From an uncultured Lachnospiraceae bacterium (GTDB lineage: Bacteria; Bacillota; Clostridia; Lachnospirales; Lachnospiraceae): DNA of 64,000 bases. Under the pieces are notes generated by a model, which ran no database searches, was not told the origin of the DNA, and saw only the letters and a program-made list of their open reading frames with translations. The stretch covers positions 1 through 64,000 of the forward strand of contig CANRIV010000004.1 in NCBI GenBank assembly GCA_947630805.1. The letters run 5' to 3'. The translations under genes and the position numbers were made by a program. This document shows positions 16,358 through 25,475 of this stretch, in pieces; the stretch's first letter is position 1; the number at the start of each line of letters is the position of its first letter.

Positions 16358-16375
16358 TATATAAATTTGTATGTA

Positions 16376-17722
16376 TTAACCAATAATTCTTCTTGCCGCA
16401 CACGGAGATCCCATCCCGCTGATAATGATTCCGGTCTCTTCTGTGGAAGCATGTATAATTTGTCCACCGCCTATGTAAATTGCCACATGGCTGATTGTAG
16501 AGCCGCCATATTTATAGAATAATAAATCACCCGGCTCTAACGCTCCCAACGATACGGATCTTCCATTGTAAACCTGTGTATAAGAAGATCTGTTCAGAGA
16601 GTATCCGAAATGTGCATATACTGACATTGTAAATCCGGAACAGTCTGTTCCATTGGTCAGGCTGGATCCGCCCCACACATATGGATTTCCCAAAAACCGT
16701 TTTGCATAAGCTACAACAGATGAAGCGCCGCTTCCACCGGAATCTCCATAATTCTGTGTCGAAGAGCTATCCGAGGAACTTCCGCCTGTAGAATTTGTGT
16801 AAGTCTGTGTGTTTGGAGTATTGCTATAGCCATTATCATCGTCGTCATCTTCCGCATCATACGAAGAATCTGCCTGATTCTGCTGCGCCTGCTGTTCCTG
16901 ACGCTCACGTTCTGCAGCTGCCGCCGCTTCTGCAGCCTCTCTTGCTGCGCGTTCTTTTTCTGCCTTAATAATGGCTTTCTCCTCTTTTATCGTAATGGCA
17001 GTATCCATATCAATGCTGACTTTTACATACTCGGAAGAAACCCATCCGCTCACACCGGGTCCAATTTTCAATTTAACCCATTTTCCATCTCTGCTGAACT
17101 TTTTGATGGAATAATTATCGTTATGATATACATTTGTTAATACTTTGGATTCCGTCGTGTTCTTTTCCCGAACATGAATTCCTGTATCTTTAATATTAGC
17201 AAATACATATCCGTTATCCAGCGCCTGATCTTTTGCCTGACTGCCGGTCACAAAATATTCTGCCTTAATGTATCCGGTACAATGTCCGGAAACAATTTTG
17301 TACCATCCGTTGCTGGTCTTTTCCAAAATTCTTGCACCGCAGTTATTATAAATCTTACCTTCTACTTTTGAATTTGTGTTAGGCTTTTTACGGACATTTA
17401 CATAATCTTCATTTCCACCATTCACTTTGGCGATGGCAATATCTTCAAAATATTCGTTTTGTTTATTTGCCAGATTATCTGTACTTCCACCAGAAGGAGC
17501 CTGTCCTTCCGAAGCTGCTATCGTAGTAGCTTCTTTTGGCAGATATGACGATAAATCACTTTCTGTTCCCGCATTTGCTATGTAATCTTCTATCACTACT
17601 GTCGCTCCAGCACTTGGCATCTCAGTATTCAACTCCTCTGCAATCAAAGGATTTGTTGATGAAACCGCTAATACAACAGCAAACATGGAGCTTGCTATCC
17701 GCTTTGCGTTTTGATATTTCAT
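16376..17722 (-). CDS. Secreted SH3b-NlpC/P60 peptidoglycan hydrolase
   Basis: The 448-aa protein has a signal peptide (about residues 1-30), two bacterial SH3 domains (about 95-165 and 175-235), a charged K/E/A/Q-rich helical segment (about 245-285), an S/G/D/N-rich linker and a C-terminal NlpC/P60 domain. The catalytic Cys is in NGTDCSGFT (about 359), with His in SHVAIYIG and IIHAS. It should cleave stem peptides in the wall. The ATG at 17722 has GGAGG 10 nt upstream; ATGs further upstream lack a ribosome site. A promoter and a WalR-type TGTAAC-N5-TGTAAC repeat precede it. It faces the divergent SDR gene. Confidence 0.93.
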   Translation of the reverse strand: MKYQNAKRIASSMFAVVLAVSSTNPLIAEELNTEMPSAGATVVIEDYIANAGTESDLSSYLPKEATTIAASEGQAPSGGSTDNLANKQNEYFEDIAIAKVNGGNEDYVNVRKKPNTNSKVEGKIYNNCGARILEKTSNGWYKIVSGHCTGYIKAEYFVTGSQAKDQALDNGYVFANIKDTGIHVREKNTTESKVLTNVYHNDNYSIKKFSRDGKWVKLKIGPGVSGWVSSEYVKVSIDMDTAITIKEEKAIIKAEKERAAREAAEAAAAAERERQEQQAQQNQADSSYDAEDDDDDNGYSNTPNTQTYTNSTGGSSSDSSSTQNYGDSGGSGASSVVAYAKRFLGNPYVWGGSSLTNGTDCSGFTMSVYAHFGYSLNRSSYTQVYNGRSVSLGALEPGDLLFYKYGGSTISHVAIYIGGGQIIHASTEETGIIISGMGSPCAARRIIG

Positions 17723-17775
17723 AAAAAATTTGCCTCCAAATCTTTTCTTTTTCCGCATAGTTAGCAATTTTAAAT

Positions 17776-17792
17776 GTTACAATTTTGTTACA
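17776..17792 (-). promoter_or_regulatory. WalR-type operator at the NlpC/P60 promoter
   Basis: The minus strand reads TGTAAC, five bases, TGTAAC, an exact match to the WalR/YycF consensus TGTWAH-N5-TGTWAH. It starts directly after the -10 box and covers the predicted start near 17786. In Bacillus subtilis a box at this position is usually associated with repression. Confidence 0.65.
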
Positions 17793-17821
17793 ATTATAGC
17801 ATTACACAATATACTTGTCAA
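17793..17821 (-). promoter_or_regulatory. Promoter of the NlpC/P60 gene
   Basis: On the minus strand TTGACA (17816-17821), 17 bp, TATAAT (17793-17798); both hexamers are perfect consensus. Confidence 0.85.
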
Positions 17822-17965
17822 CCTATATTCCTAATATTATGTAAATCATTATAAAATTCTTTTTACTAAGCAGAACAAAACATACATTAGCATTTTTAAT
17901 TCAGATGTGGTATCTTAGCAATATACTACACCCAAGAAATTAAAAAATTTGAGATGAGGTAATTT

Positions 17966-18685
17966 ATGAAAAATGCAGTGATTGTGACAGGAGCTTCCGG
18001 AGGTATTGGGACCGCCATATGCTCTATTTTTCTTCAAAACGGATATACAGTTATCGGTGTATATCATAAAAATGAAACAGACCTGGAGCAGCTTTCCAGA
18101 AAATTCGGGAAAACCTTTTATTATTTTTCCTGTGACTTATCAGACCCCGCAGCGTCTTCTCTTCTGATGGCAAAAATCAGACAATTAAATGTAAATATTG
18201 AAATTCTGATTAATAATGCTGGGATTTCTGTCGTCGGACTATTACAGGAATTAAATCCGGATACCTGGAATCTGCTTTGGAACACCAACGTAACTTCCGC
18301 CGTCTTTCTATCCAAAGAGATAATTCCACTGTTTCTTCAAAACGGAAGAGGAAAAATAATTAATATCTCATCGGTCTGGGGAAATATCGGCGCTTCTATG
18401 GAAGTGGCATATTCTGCCACGAAAGGTGCGTTGAACACGTTTACCAAAGCGCTGGCGAAAGAACTGGCTCCGGCAAATATTCAGGTTAATGCAATTTCCT
18501 GTGGAATAATTGATACAAAAATGAATTCCCATTTATCAAAAGAAGAACTGGATGCCATAATAGAACAAATTCCATCGGGAAGAATCGGTACTCCCGAAGA
18601 TATTGCCCAGGCTGTTTATGAATTAGCAATCACAGGTAACTATATGACCGGACAGATTATTACAGTAGATGGCGGATGGACCTAA
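17966..18685 (+). CDS. SDR family oxidoreductase (FabG-like)
   Basis: This 239-aa short-chain dehydrogenase/reductase has the NAD(P)-binding TGASGGIGTA motif (residues 8-17), the NNAG motif (near 87), the catalytic Ser in ISSVWGN, and YSATK (Tyr/Lys near 151-155). The ATG at 17966 follows GATGAGGTAATTT. It resembles 3-oxoacyl-ACP reductases, but no fatty-acid genes are adjacent, so the substrate is unknown. It is a single plus-strand gene, divergent from the NlpC/P60 hydrolase and ended by a strong terminator. Confidence 0.9.
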   Translation: MKNAVIVTGASGGIGTAICSIFLQNGYTVIGVYHKNETDLEQLSRKFGKTFYYFSCDLSDPAASSLLMAKIRQLNVNIEILINNAGISVVGLLQELNPDTWNLLWNTNVTSAVFLSKEIIPLFLQNGRGKIINISSVWGNIGASMEVAYSATKGALNTFTKALAKELAPANIQVNAISCGIIDTKMNSHLSKEELDAIIEQIPSGRIGTPEDIAQAVYELAITGNYMTGQIITVDGGWT

Positions 18686-18691
18686 AAATTC

Positions 18692-18733
18692 AAAAAAACG
18701 GAATGGAGTTTCCCACCCCATTCCGTTTTTTTC
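18692..18733 (+). terminator. Bidirectional terminator between SDR and lipoprotein genes
   Basis: ACGGAATGG and CCATTCCGT arms with A/T tracts on both sides. It follows the plus-strand SDR stop by a few bases and also lies downstream of the minus-strand lipoprotein gene, so convergent transcripts may share it. Confidence 0.9.
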
Positions 18734-18767
18734 TTTGAATGATTATTTTATTACATCGTTTATCTTC

Positions 18768-19361
18768 TTAGTTTACTTTATAAGTCATTTTTTCTGATGC
18801 AAAAGAATAAGATAATGTCAAACCGGATTCTGCTTTTTCTTCCGGTATCTCATAAGCAAACCAGCCCTCATATTTTCCAAAATTTAAATCTGTTCCTGAT
18901 ATTCTCATCCATGTAAGGCTGTCAATGAAACTATCATCAATTCTGTTATATTTTTTCCCATCAGCATCCGTCAGAATCATATTTTTCCATTGGATGTTTT
19001 CTGTCGCACCATCTTTTTCAATCAACATTTTAATTAAAACATAAGTTTTTCCATCATCCGCCTTCTTTTCAAAGGTAGTCGAGGATGCACTAGAATAGCC
19101 CAGAACTTCACTGGTATTAGATAATTCCGGAGCAATCTGAACGTTTTCCACTGACATTTTCCATCCTGCCGCCGATACATCTACTGCTTTGAAGTCTTTA
19201 TTCCCATCTCCCGCATCTTTTTCTCCTGTCACAACAGCGGTCGTTTCTTTCTCAGTAGCTGCCTGTGTTGTCTCCTTCTTTTCTTCCTCGTTTGAGGAAC
19301 AAGCGCACAGAGAAAATACCATAACTGTTGACAATACAAAAACAATAAGCTTCTTTAACAT
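18768..19361 (-). CDS. Lipoprotein with DUF4352-like domain
   Basis: This is a 197-aa exported lipoprotein. The signal peptide ends in the lipobox LCAC (Cys21), followed by an E/K/T-rich tether (about 22-55) and a beta-rich domain (about 60-197) of the DUF4352/immunoglobulin-like type often found on Firmicute surface lipoproteins. A W...ISGTDLNFGKYEGWFAYEIP segment near the end matches this type. Its function is unknown. The ATG at 19361 follows AGGAGGAAGAA. It seems to be transcribed alone. Confidence 0.8.
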   Translation of the reverse strand: MLKKLIVFVLSTVMVFSLCACSSNEEEKKETTQAATEKETTAVVTGEKDAGDGNKDFKAVDVSAAGWKMSVENVQIAPELSNTSEVLGYSSASSTTFEKKADDGKTYVLIKMLIEKDGATENIQWKNMILTDADGKKYNRIDDSFIDSLTWMRISGTDLNFGKYEGWFAYEIPEEKAESGLTLSYSFASEKMTYKVN

Positions 19362-19442
19362 TATTTCTTCCTCCTGTTTCCTATGTTAATTTTATTTTCT
19401 ATATATCATTTTTCCCGAATCTTCAAAAAACATAAAAGAAAG

Positions 19443-20246
19443 TTATTTTTTATCCAAATAGTCCATATCTTCCGGACTAATTACAAAGTCTACCTGAACA
19501 TTAGAAATAATTCTCTCTTCCCTGGTTGACTTCGGAATTACAATATTTCCTTTCTGAATACAGTAGCGGATACATATCTGTGGAATTGTCGCATTATATT
19601 TTTCTGCAATCGTTCTGATATATTCATCTTCTACAATTCTTCCCGTTGCAAGCGGTGAGTACGCCATCATCTGAATATTCAGCATTTTGCAAAAATCAAC
19701 CGTCTGTTCCTGTCGGTTTCCTATATGAAAGCAAATCTGGTTGCACATAGGCACTATCGTACAATGTTCCAAGAGGGACTGTATATGTCCGGTTTCAAAG
19801 TTTGAGACACCGATTGCCCTTACTTTTCCGCTTTGATAAATTTCTTCCATTGCTTTCCAGCTTTTAATGTTTCCCTCCGTACAGTCCATGCCGATTTTAT
19901 CCCATGGCCATGGGGCATGTATCAGGTACATATCGATATATTCTAATCCCAAATCGCTCAGTGATTTTTCAAAACACTCCTTTGCCACATGATAGCCTTT
20001 ACATTCTGCCGGGAGTTTTGTCGTCACAAAAATTTCTTCCCGCGGAATCCCGGAATCTCTAATTGCCTCACCTACACTCTGCTCATTTCCATAAGCGGCT
20101 GCCGTATCAATATGTCGATATCCATTTTTAAGCGCACATAAAACAGAACGATATGTCTCCTCTCCATTTGGAATCTGCCATGTACCAAGACCAATTTTCG
20201 GCACTGTTACACCATTTGATAATGTGTATGTCTCCTGTAAAATCAT
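19443..20246 (-). CDS. Aldo/keto reductase
   Basis: This is a 267-aa NADPH-dependent oxidoreductase. The AKR signature GYRHIDTAAAYGNEQSVGEAI (around residues 42-60), the catalytic Asp/Tyr/Lys set (D47, Y52, K77-type) and the VIPKSTREERIISN cofactor motif near the C-terminus are present. It resembles the YvgN/2,5-diketo-gluconate reductase group. It starts 18 bp downstream of the lipoprotein beta-helix gene, so the two are likely co-transcribed, which hints at carbohydrate-related carbonyl reduction; the substrate is not determinable. Confidence 0.93.
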   Translation of the reverse strand: MILQETYTLSNGVTVPKIGLGTWQIPNGEETYRSVLCALKNGYRHIDTAAAYGNEQSVGEAIRDSGIPREEIFVTTKLPAECKGYHVAKECFEKSLSDLGLEYIDMYLIHAPWPWDKIGMDCTEGNIKSWKAMEEIYQSGKVRAIGVSNFETGHIQSLLEHCTIVPMCNQICFHIGNRQEQTVDFCKMLNIQMMAYSPLATGRIVEDEYIRTIAEKYNATIPQICIRYCIQKGNIVIPKSTREERIISNVQVDFVISPEDMDYLDKK

Positions 20247-20263
20247 ATTTTTTCTCCTTCTTT

Positions 20264-22096
20264 TTAATATAATTGTTTTATCCCATTTTCATATTCCATA
20301 ATATGGGAAGTATTTCCACCACCTGTGACGGCATCTCCCTCTTTATTTACCACATGAGTTATCTGCCCTTCTCCATTTAATTTCACAGTCATAATATTGT
20401 GAAGTGCCACCCCTTTTGTCTCCGGAATCTCCGCTCCACTTAAAATTTCAATGTCCGCATCCCTGTTATAACAATAAATTCCAAGCCCATATCCGTCAAA
20501 TTTCTTTACATTATCTCCTATTTTTAAAGAAGCGTATCCGTTTACTGTACCGTTATGACTCATATAAGATTTCTGATCCGGCGCGTCATAAGGCATTTCA
20601 CTCTGATAGAAATAAAGTCTGCCGTTCTCACCATCCCAAATTGTCTGATATTCCTGAAAATGTTCCACAAAAAGTCCATACATTGTAACATCATCTCCAT
20701 GAATAATAATGCCATTTGGAGCAGTATTGACATCCCAGCCTACATTTGTACTGTGATCTCCTCTCCACACCCAAAAATTATCACCTATCACATTATTAGA
20801 ATGAATGGTTACGCAATTCTGTACTTTTCCGGCATATTTTCCACCGCCAACTCTAAAGTACACATCACTCAGACAAATAGGATTCTGTGCATGATTTTTC
20901 TTTGATTTTTCATTTCCTACACAAAGCAGGGACGAAGATTCTTTTTCTCCCGCTTCAAATAACAACCCGCAGATTTTCAGTCCATCTACATCAGCTGTCT
21001 CCATACAGAGATTTCCATTTACTGCCTCCAGTGTGGCAAGTCCCATTCCATAGATAATGGTATCCGGGTTTTGTACCTGAATTGGCTTTTCCAAACGATA
21101 CACTCCCGGCGTCAGAAGCAGATGCTTTCCTTCTTTCAATGCCTTATTGATGGAAGCAGCATTGTCTTTATCCGGTTTGGCGATATAAAACTGATTCAGA
21201 CTATAGAATGTACCGGTAACGCCTTCTTTCCATGAAATACTGTCACAGTCTTTTCTCTTCTCCGGCACCATGATTCCATATCCGTTTTCTTTATCATAGC
21301 ATAGATATGGCTTCTCCTGTATCTCAGGTGTTTTTTCCACTCTTGTATATGGTGCATATGGCCAGTTTCCCATCGGAATAATCGAAGTGCGCACACCCGT
21401 GAACACCATATTCCAAACACCGCCTTCCCAATAGTTCCACTCATCGTTTCTACACAGATACTGTTGCTGCGAGCCTGACGATACAAGTCCGTTGAACTGA
21501 CAGTCCGCCATAAACCCGCCACTGGACCATCCTTCTCCGTCACTGAGAACAATTCCATCATTCGAAAAAACTCTTCGCAGAGAAACCGCCTGGGAATTGG
21601 CCCACATACAATATTCATTGATGCTGAAATTCTCTGCGCTTCTCCAAAAATTGCAGGTGGCATTGTGATACATCCAGTCCGCATTGACCCACAATTTATT
21701 GATATTGGTATCGGTCGGCATAATTCCCAATCCAAGAATCTGTGTGTAGTATCCTACATTTACATTCAGAGACGTATCATATATTCCCGGCATAAAAAGT
21801 ATCGCATAACGTTCCTCTCCAAACTGATTGGTTTCCTGTTTTTTATAAATTTCATCTACCCGGCTCTGCACAGTTTCTATGTCATCCTCCGGTGTAAACA
21901 CCGAAACATTTTTTCCAAAGATGGCTGCATCTGTTACTTTGTCGCCACTGCTCTTATATGTAATATGATTTTCTGCTGCTATTGTGGTTGTTTCCTCTGA
22001 TGAAAAAGTATTTTGTCCGGTACCTTTCTGGTTATTGCAGCCGGCCAGAGAAACTGCAGCCAACATAACGATTGTTGCTATCAGATATTTTTTCAT
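20264..22096 (-). CDS. Lipoprotein with right-handed beta-helix domain, putative carbohydrate-active
   Basis: The 610-aa protein has a lipoprotein signal with lipobox LAGC (Cys20) and a beta-helix body. It matches in segment order a family common in Streptomyces and Paenibacillus, often mislabelled adenylyl cyclase: GKNVSVFTPED near residue 65, RYAILFMPGIYD near 100, SGGFMADC and GSQQQYL near 195-215, HLLLTPGVYRLEKPI near 325, and VEHFQEYQTIWDGENGRLYFYQSE near 485. The fold resembles GH55/pectate-lyase proteins, but no activity can be assigned. It lies 12 bp after a 974-aa relative on the same strand. Confidence 0.75.
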   Translation of the reverse strand: MKKYLIATIVMLAAVSLAGCNNQKGTGQNTFSSEETTTIAAENHITYKSSGDKVTDAAIFGKNVSVFTPEDDIETVQSRVDEIYKKQETNQFGEERYAILFMPGIYDTSLNVNVGYYTQILGLGIMPTDTNINKLWVNADWMYHNATCNFWRSAENFSINEYCMWANSQAVSLRRVFSNDGIVLSDGEGWSSGGFMADCQFNGLVSSGSQQQYLCRNDEWNYWEGGVWNMVFTGVRTSIIPMGNWPYAPYTRVEKTPEIQEKPYLCYDKENGYGIMVPEKRKDCDSISWKEGVTGTFYSLNQFYIAKPDKDNAASINKALKEGKHLLLTPGVYRLEKPIQVQNPDTIIYGMGLATLEAVNGNLCMETADVDGLKICGLLFEAGEKESSSLLCVGNEKSKKNHAQNPICLSDVYFRVGGGKYAGKVQNCVTIHSNNVIGDNFWVWRGDHSTNVGWDVNTAPNGIIIHGDDVTMYGLFVEHFQEYQTIWDGENGRLYFYQSEMPYDAPDQKSYMSHNGTVNGYASLKIGDNVKKFDGYGLGIYCYNRDADIEILSGAEIPETKGVALHNIMTVKLNGEGQITHVVNKEGDAVTGGGNTSHIMEYENGIKQLY

Positions 22097-22108
22097 TCTA
22101 TCCTCCTT

Positions 22109-25033
22109 TTATTGTTTCTTAACTGCGTATACTTCATGCCGCGCGGTAACAAAGAGCGTATCTCTTTTTTCTCCGCCAAAATCAAATGTTGTAGGTCGTT
22201 GTGGCATCTTAATGACATCTGTAAGTCTGCCATTTTCATAAATTTTTATATTATCATCACCGACATATATTTTATCATTGAACTTTCTTACTTTATAATC
22301 TCCTTCTTCTAAAATCGGTATTGGATTTTCCAACAGTCCGATTCTTGAAATATCACACTGCCATACTCTCTTATACATTTCATCCACAGAGTACAGCTTT
22401 CTTCCCGGCTTTGAGCGGGAGAGATTATTCGCACGAATCAAGTCGTAATGACATGGAATAATGGTAACTCCATCCGGTGCAAGAAATGCTTTTTTCGGAT
22501 TGTACTGTACTACCTCTTTAAAGTCTGTACTATCCCTCCAGCGGTTTCCCGGATAAAGCACGCGCTCTGGTGCAATGTCCCCAATATTTATTTTTTCTAA
22601 TTTTTCTATCTCGCCTTTTTGATCTACCGTAAAAGCAACAATCTGCGCCTGAGGATTATACCAGAATCCATAAGATGTCCCCTGAGAATCCGGCGGCAGT
22701 TCATTTATCAACGTCCGTCCATTGATTGTAGCGCCCACCGGTATTACATATTCTCCAATAACAATGATATTATCTCTAGTATCAAATCCGATAGAATTAA
22801 CTTTAAACGGAGACTCAAAAAATACAGAAATTTTTTGGGTCTTTCTATCAATTCGGTATATTTTTTTATCCATGCTGTCCAGAAAATAGAAGTTGCCCCT
22901 GCCATCACTACAGCCGCCATCGGCAAAACGAAAGCCGCCATACAATAATTTGATATAATAACGTTCTCTTTTTTTGCTAATCCATTCTGATACCTGCGCG
23001 GATACATTATTTTCTCGGTCAGCTTGGCCCGTCACCTCAACGACAGCAGCCTGCCAGGTCCTGATTTCTGTCGAAGTATTGACATCCAAAAGAAAGTTGT
23101 CAATGGTATATTTCATCTGGGAGTAATTGTGCACATTTAAAAATTTTATATTTTCACAATCCCAGATTTTCACACAGTATGGAAAAGGTTTCTGTACAAA
23201 TACTGTTCTAAAACAATATGTTGATGCAAAAGTAATGTTTTTGCATCGGTGTAATTCTATTGGCAGTGCAAATTCTCCTTCTGCTTTTTCTTCCTCGCTC
23301 TGGAATCCGTATATCGTCACATTCTGTGCATTTATCATTTTCAATTCGCAACGTTGATGATGCTCCAAAGATAAACAGTACATTTTAATCGGCGTCTTTG
23401 TGTTCTGAATCAACAGACCTGCTGAAGCATAAGGGCTGGCTGACCAGATATCCTTAAAAATGCCGCCGCCGTTTTCGTCTATAATAAGGCTTGGATATTG
23501 ATAATCCCATACTCGCTCGACTTTTGCATCCCGGGTCCTTCCTTCATCATAAGGCATCTCAAACTCACCCGTTCCTTTGACAAGATTGCCATGACCCCCA
23601 AAAAACTTAACATCATTGATGTAGGAATCTTCTCCCGCAATCCATTTCACGCCACAGGCTCTTGGATTTCTTGCATTCGTATGAATGCCAATACCAAAGA
23701 GGATATTTCTTCCCTTTCCGCTTTCAATGAATGGGCGGCATTTTCCAAATCCTGTAAATTTTTCTGCATTTTCTTTTAAAATCAACTGGGTTGATACCGG
23801 ATTCATTCCAATCAGAGCAGTGTTATCCCTTAATTTTATTTTATCTGTCAGAAGATATTCTCCCTGTGGGAAATAAATGGTATCATACTGTTCTATCGCA
23901 TGGCGCAGCGCCAAAGTATCATCTGTTTTTCCATCTCCCACCAGTCCGACTTCCATGGCATTTGCCCACTGTTTCATAGGAGCAAGCTGCGGTAAGTCTG
24001 TTTCCAAAATAGAATAATCAATATCTCTGGCATATCGATATATTTCATCATGAAACTGTTTTTCCGGATTTATATCCGTCGCTACAATTCCATGAATATA
24101 TTTTTTCAGAATACACTGATAATCTTCATTTACTATTTTTCGTTCTGTATCCTGAAATTCAATAATATTTTCAACTCTTTTTAGCTGACAGTTTTTGATG
24201 TTAATCTGTGTCAATGTATTTTTTTCCTGTGCCACATCCAGCAGACAATTCATATCTTCAAAGACAGAGTCTTCCAGAATCAATTTTTCAAAATATCCTT
24301 CGTCCACGGTAATAAATTTGGAAGTATTTATACTGTGGGCACGAATAATATTAAGTCCCGCCTCCCTCGTTTTAATTGCGGCGACAGCCTGTCCGTAAAA
24401 TCTGATATCCACCATGACAAAAGGCCAGCCCGGCGAACATTTGGTAGTGATAATCCCATATTTTCCACCATTGATAAAAATATCTTCCATTTCGTTTCCA
24501 ACATCATAAATCCCCGCCATGCCGGATTGTACATGAATATCAATATGATTAATAAAACTATGCTGCGCATAATGGGTCCGAAAAGCTACCGCATAGTCAT
24601 TTCCCTGTCCAAGACTTACATTAATATTTGAAATAGCGCTGTAAAATGTACCCGGATTGGCATCTTCGATCAGAGCTTCCTCTTCCTGCATCATATTGAC
24701 AAACCAAAACAGATACCGGAATCCTCCCTTTTGTTTTTTATCCGGTTTATCAAAATTCTGAGCATTATCCTTTAAAATAAATTCCGGTCTGTTCTGTCCA
24801 TATCCAATTAATCGTACAGCTTTTGGTATATAAATAGTACGACTCAAAAGATATTTTCCCTCCGGCACAAAAAGAACACCATATCCATTCTGTTTTACAA
24901 CAGAATAAATGGCGTTCTGTAGCTGTTCGCTGACATCCTCGCTTCCATCATTTTTCACATCAAAAAACTCCCGGGTAAACCAGACAGCTTTTTTATCTGT
25001 CAGCTTTTCTTTATAAAAAGAAACTCCGTTCAT
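22109..25033 (-). CDS. Tandem beta-helix (pectate lyase superfamily/GH55-like) protein with C-terminal propeller-like region
   Basis: The 974-aa protein lacks a signal peptide, so it is predicted to be cytosolic. Two Pectate_lyase_3-type starts are seen: FFDVKNDGSEDVSEQLQNAI near residue 24 and GLVGDGKTDDTLALRHAIEQ near 367, each followed by a FPxGxYLL segment. Two such helices in tandem are the GH55 arrangement. Residues about 690-974 have short repeated strands (DGRGNFYFLDSMDKKIYRID) that look like an NHL/SMP-30-type propeller. The activity is not established; beta-1,3-glucan or another glycan is possible. The ATG at 25033 follows CTGAGG. The next gene is the lipoprotein relative. Confidence 0.75.
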   Translation of the reverse strand: MNGVSFYKEKLTDKKAVWFTREFFDVKNDGSEDVSEQLQNAIYSVVKQNGYGVLFVPEGKYLLSRTIYIPKAVRLIGYGQNRPEFILKDNAQNFDKPDKKQKGGFRYLFWFVNMMQEEEALIEDANPGTFYSAISNINVSLGQGNDYAVAFRTHYAQHSFINHIDIHVQSGMAGIYDVGNEMEDIFINGGKYGIITTKCSPGWPFVMVDIRFYGQAVAAIKTREAGLNIIRAHSINTSKFITVDEGYFEKLILEDSVFEDMNCLLDVAQEKNTLTQINIKNCQLKRVENIIEFQDTERKIVNEDYQCILKKYIHGIVATDINPEKQFHDEIYRYARDIDYSILETDLPQLAPMKQWANAMEVGLVGDGKTDDTLALRHAIEQYDTIYFPQGEYLLTDKIKLRDNTALIGMNPVSTQLILKENAEKFTGFGKCRPFIESGKGRNILFGIGIHTNARNPRACGVKWIAGEDSYINDVKFFGGHGNLVKGTGEFEMPYDEGRTRDAKVERVWDYQYPSLIIDENGGGIFKDIWSASPYASAGLLIQNTKTPIKMYCLSLEHHQRCELKMINAQNVTIYGFQSEEEKAEGEFALPIELHRCKNITFASTYCFRTVFVQKPFPYCVKIWDCENIKFLNVHNYSQMKYTIDNFLLDVNTSTEIRTWQAAVVEVTGQADRENNVSAQVSEWISKKRERYYIKLLYGGFRFADGGCSDGRGNFYFLDSMDKKIYRIDRKTQKISVFFESPFKVNSIGFDTRDNIIVIGEYVIPVGATINGRTLINELPPDSQGTSYGFWYNPQAQIVAFTVDQKGEIEKLEKINIGDIAPERVLYPGNRWRDSTDFKEVVQYNPKKAFLAPDGVTIIPCHYDLIRANNLSRSKPGRKLYSVDEMYKRVWQCDISRIGLLENPIPILEEGDYKVRKFNDKIYVGDDNIKIYENGRLTDVIKMPQRPTTFDFGGEKRDTLFVTARHEVYAVKKQ

Positions 25034-25106
25034 TTCATATACCTCAGATTATTATGTCTATGAGTTGATTTTAACAAATGTATATGAAATATGCAATTTG
25101 AAAAAA

Positions 25107-25442
25107 TCATTTCTTATGTTCCGGCACAACAGCAATCATCACAAAGTCTTCTTCTCCTTCGTTTTTCATGCCATGCGTGTGTCCCATCGGACAGTAATGG
25201 ACCATACCCGGTTTTAAAATTTCCTTTTTTCCATCCATGGTTACCACTGCTTCTCCGGATACGCCGTAGACAATTTCACTGTTGCACTCATGTGTATGAA
25301 TTCCAATGGAAGCTCCCGGCACCAGCACCCCGCGCAATATTCTGACATTGTCATCTACGTGCTGCTGCATCTTTGCGTATTTTTCTCCTCCCTTAAAATT
25401 CATAATTACATCCTGTTCTATCTTTTCAAAATCCATTAACAT
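25107..25442 (-). CDS. Cupin-domain protein
   Basis: This 111-aa single-domain cupin has GASIGIHTHECNSEIVYGVSGEA near residues 40-62 (motif 1 with H-x-H and E) and HYCPMGHTHGMKNEGEED near 82-99 (motif 2 histidine), which together bind a metal. Small cupins of this type include sugar isomerases and epimerases; the neighbouring sugar-type genes fit that, but the activity is unknown. The ATG at 25442 follows GGAGAAAAAATT. Confidence 0.88.
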   Translation of the reverse strand: MLMDFEKIEQDVIMNFKGGEKYAKMQQHVDDNVRILRGVLVPGASIGIHTHECNSEIVYGVSGEAVVTMDGKKEILKPGMVHYCPMGHTHGMKNEGEEDFVMIAVVPEHKK

Positions 25443-25475
25443 AATTTTTTCTCCATTTTCGTTTTTTGTAAATTA

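Noticed and set aside
20264-22096. Adenylyl cyclase, the name often given to this family
   Set aside because: No class III cyclase motifs are present, and the protein has a lipoprotein signal and beta-helix-type segments.
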